A stretch of DNA of 64,000 nucleotides from Bacillota bacterium (GTDB lineage Bacteria > Bacillota > Clostridia > Lachnospirales > Lachnospiraceae). The notes under the pieces were generated by a model. The model did not search any database. It was given only the letters and a program-made list of their open reading frames with translations, and had not been told where the DNA came from. How positions within the stretch are numbered: position 1 is the first letter of the stretch; the number at the start of each line of letters is the position of its first letter. Shown in pieces: positions 61,750 through 64,000 of the stretch. A program made the position numbers and the translations under genes. The stretch is from NCBI GenBank assembly GCA_023423335.1, contig JAFAFU010000063.1:101828-165827 (forward strand), written 5' to 3'.

Positions 61750-63264
61750 ATGTATTTTTTGGCAAAGGATTATTATCATATTATGAACCGATTTTCAAAA
61801 AAGCTATATTTGAATATGGATTTTAAAAACCATCCGGAATTTGAGAGAAAGCATTTACAGATAAGCTTACAACGGATAAGAATCTACAACCTGGTTGTCT
61901 GTGTTTTAAGCTTTTATAACGTTTATCTGGATTTTATGCTATATCAGGACCCCTCCGTTGACGTTATTTACCGCCGTAATCTTTTCTGGATACATATAAT
62001 CATTTTTCTTCTTTCGATCGCCTATCTTATAAGCTTCAAGCTGCTTGAGAAGCAAAACCGCCAATATTCCTTTACGGCCAAAGCGTTGCTTCTCTCTGAG
62101 CTCTCTCTTATGGTTTTTTTGGCATCTGTTCTGTCGATAAACAGCCAAAGGTTTACCGGAAATATCGATGCCTACATAATGGTTTCCCTTGTGGCGGCTC
62201 TGGTAATCTGTATCTACCCGAAATGGGTAATAGTGATTTATGGGATAAACCATATTTTATTTCTGATAGGCATTTCCTACTTCTGCAGGGACGGCTCTGC
62301 TATTATCAAGCAGTGTAATTCCACTACTACCGTATTGGCGGCGGTTCTTTTATTCCTGTTTTTGTACCGCAGTAATGTGATAAGCTTTTTACACGAGGAA
62401 ATGCTGGAAGAAGATAAACAGACCTTCATCAAATTGTTTGAGATCAATCCTTTTCCGCTGCTGATATCCCGGTTTGAGGATGGAGAAATCCAGTATCTCA
62501 ACCATAAGGCCATGGTATTTTATGATATTCCGGGGGCTACCTCCGATACCTTGAATCACAAGCAGTTATATAAAAATCCCCGCGATTTCAACAGTATCCG
62601 TAAGGCGCTGGAGTCAGACGGGAAGATAGCCGATTATCTGGTGGAACAAAAGACATTGTCAGGGCAGATCAAGTACGCCGTTGTTAATTTCGAGCTGATT
62701 GATTATTTTGGTGAGAAGTCAATTCTAAGCGGTGTTGCGGATATCGGTGAAATCAAGAGAATTGAAAGGGAATTGACCGTTTACGCCTCCACGGACCCGC
62801 TGACCGGCGTCCTGAACAGAAGAGCCGGAATGGATATGATTAAGAGAAAATTTGAAGCCGCCCGGCACAGCAAAGAGGAATTTAATCTTTTCTTTTATGA
62901 TGTGGATAATCTTAAAATAGTAAATGATACCTTCGGCCACTTGGAAGGGGATGCTTTGATTAAGGATGTCTGCAGGATTATAAGGGAGGAACTGAGTCCG
63001 GATGACATCATCTTCCGTTATGGGGGAGATGAATTTATGATAATATTTGAAAACAGCAGTGAGCAGGAGGTCAGGAAGGTATATACACGAATTTCACAGC
63101 GCTTCCAGGCTTTGAATCAAAATAAGCAGAAGCCATATGAGATCGACGCAAGCCTTGGAGTATTTTCCTATAAACCGGAAATGAATTTGAATTTGGATCA
63201 GATTATTGAAATTGTGGATAAGGATATGTATCATAACAAAGCAATGAAAAAGCTGTGTTTATAA
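61750..63264 (+). CDS. Membrane diguanylate cyclase with PAS-like and GGDEF domains
   Basis: Makes cyclic di-GMP. The start is ATG 61750 after GGAGAG. The 504-residue protein has about six membrane helices (residues 50-215), a PAS-like segment (about 230-330, LFEINPFPLLISRFEDG) and a C-terminal GGDEF domain with LTGVLNRRAG, YDVDNLKIVNDTFGHLEGD and an intact RYGGDEF. The position of the inhibitory RxxD site reads SPDD, so product inhibition is probably absent. No EAL domain is attached. Confidence 0.92.
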   Translation: MYFLAKDYYHIMNRFSKKLYLNMDFKNHPEFERKHLQISLQRIRIYNLVVCVLSFYNVYLDFMLYQDPSVDVIYRRNLFWIHIIIFLLSIAYLISFKLLEKQNRQYSFTAKALLLSELSLMVFLASVLSINSQRFTGNIDAYIMVSLVAALVICIYPKWVIVIYGINHILFLIGISYFCRDGSAIIKQCNSTTTVLAAVLLFLFLYRSNVISFLHEEMLEEDKQTFIKLFEINPFPLLISRFEDGEIQYLNHKAMVFYDIPGATSDTLNHKQLYKNPRDFNSIRKALESDGKIADYLVEQKTLSGQIKYAVVNFELIDYFGEKSILSGVADIGEIKRIERELTVYASTDPLTGVLNRRAGMDMIKRKFEAARHSKEEFNLFFYDVDNLKIVNDTFGHLEGDALIKDVCRIIREELSPDDIIFRYGGDEFMIIFENSSEQEVRKVYTRISQRFQALNQNKQKPYEIDASLGVFSYKPEMNLNLDQIIEIVDKDMYHNKAMKKLCL

Positions 63265-63275
63265 TACAGACAAAA

Positions 63276-63306
63276 GGAAGCAGTAAGCTATAAACTCACT
63301 GCTTCC
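63276..63306 (-). terminator. Terminator of the ABC-F gene
   Basis: GGAAGCAGT / ACTGCTTCC stem of 9 bp. On the minus strand it is followed by TTTTG, as suits the gene ending at 63315. Confidence 0.65.
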
Positions 63307-63314
63307 GATAAGTG

Positions 63315-64000
63315 TTATCCTTTTGTTAAATGAAGATTATGATCTTTCATGGTATAGATCCGGTCTGCCACATTGTTGATCAATCTCCGGTCATGGGAGA
63401 TGAACAGAATGGTACCCGTATAGTTTTGCATTAATGCTTCCAATGCCTCAACGGTAAGCAAATCCAGAAAATTACCGGGCTCATCCAGCAGCAGGATGTT
63501 ATAATGTCCAAGAAACAGTTCCGCCAGCCGCAATTTGGTGATTTCACCACCGCTTAGCACTGATAAGTTTTTCTTTATATCATTTTGTGAAAAGCCCAGG
63601 GAGGCCAGAACAGAACGAATTTCTGACTGATGATAGCCGCAGCTTTCTTCCATAAATGCCATGACGCCCTGATTCCGGTTTAATTTATAACCGTTTTGAG
63701 AAAAATAACCGATTTTTGCTTTCGGGGAAACAAAGATACCTTTCTCCTGATTCAAAATCATTTGCAGCAGAGTGGTCTTGCCGGTTCCGTTTCCGCCGGT
63801 GAAGGCTACCTTTGCTCCCAGGGGAATTTGAAAGGCTACCTTTTGAAACAATTCTTTATTTCCAAAGCATTTACTGATATCCGTGCCTATAATAGGATAG
63901 GGGTTATGCAAAGCCAGTGCCTGGCTCTGACGGAAACGGACGACAGGGGCTTTTTCGGGGGCTTTCAAATCACCCATTGCCTCTATGCGGTGTTCCATGG
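63315..64000 (-). CDS. ABC-F family ATPase, C-terminal half (partial)
   Basis: The frame runs off the window edge. The visible ~228 residues hold the end of the interdomain linker (EHRIEAM) and the second ATPase domain: Walker [10 protein letters not shown], signature [14 protein letters not shown], Walker [13 protein letters not shown] and FISHDRRLI. Domain style fits the Msr/Lsa/Vga group of ribosome-protecting ABC-F proteins or a translation factor such as YkpA/Uup. The missing first half would be needed to choose. Confidence 0.85.
   Translation of the reverse strand, partial: MEHRIEAMGDLKAPEKAPVVRFRQSQALALHNPYPIIGTDISKCFGNKELFQKVAFQIPLGAKVAFTGGNGTGKTTLLQMILNQEKGIFVSPKAKIGYFSQNGYKLNRNQGVMAFMEESCGYHQSEIRSVLASLGFSQNDIKKNLSVLSGGEITKLRLAELFLGHYNILLLDEPGNFLDLLTVEALEALMQNYTGTILFISHDRRLINNVADRIYTMKDHNLHLTKG

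Overview
The window reads as a low-GC Gram-positive anaerobe of the Clostridia, most likely a plant-polymer-degrading member of the Lachnospiraceae. This is inferred from the gap-pgk-tpiA-gpmI-secG-rnr-smpB-ssrA order, strong AGGAGG ribosome sites, TTGACA/TATAAT promoters, BspA-type leucine-rich repeats, GHKL/LytTR signalling and a bank of GH11 xylanase-like genes. No 16S or other species-level marker is present.

Layout. 1-12.8 kb is core: the end of a Na/phosphate cotransporter-type gene, lower glycolysis, SecG, and the trans-translation set RNase R, SmpB and tmRNA, with a large BspA-like surface protein between smpB and ssrA. 12.8-15.0 kb is a decayed mobile segment at the tmRNA 3' end: a frameshifted tyrosine integrase, a transposase fragment and an Ltp-type lipoprotein. 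15.1-20.9 kb holds two P1B heavy-metal ATPases, each paired with an ArsR/SmtB repressor, plus a free HMA metallochaperone. 21.2-23.3 kb is a LytTR response regulator with a GHKL sensor kinase.

23.4-37.2 kb looks like a specialised-metabolite cluster. It has a GT2 glycosyltransferase and a radical SAM enzyme on the minus strand. On the plus strand are an acyl carrier protein overlapping an ATP-grasp ligase, a GT-B glycosyltransferase, a SPASM radical SAM enzyme, a DUF362 iron-sulfur protein, a three-gene ABC exporter, a Gfo/Idh dehydrogenase and a BtrH-like protein. A NodU-type O-carbamoyltransferase faces them. The ACP, ATP-grasp and BtrH-like set recalls the butirosin side-chain logic. A 9-12-9 direct repeat before the ACP gene has the spacing of LytTR-regulator sites, which suggests that the adjacent two-component system controls the cluster.

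37.5-43.3 kb is mixed: NUDIX hydrolase, two AraC regulators, a secreted Ntn-hydrolase, a beta-propeller lipoprotein and an ICMT-like methyltransferase. 43.8-50.9 kb is a sulfur/methionine block: a Cys/Met-metabolism PLP enzyme, then an operon with a radical SAM protein, a flavin-type split-barrel protein, a SsuABC-type importer and MetK, preceded by a probable transcription attenuator.

51.1-56.6 kb is a tandem array of seven secreted GH11 xylanase-fold paralogues. Their active-site residues have diverged, and two copies have each lost a different catalytic glutamate. Most copies carry a leader of three hairpins and a short reading frame ending just before the gene start. The same three-hairpin design occurs before the PLP enzyme and the SsuA-type gene. 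The window ends with a membrane-anchored subtilase with a von Willebrand A domain and a zinc ribbon, a MATE exporter, a diguanylate cyclase and part of an ABC-F gene.
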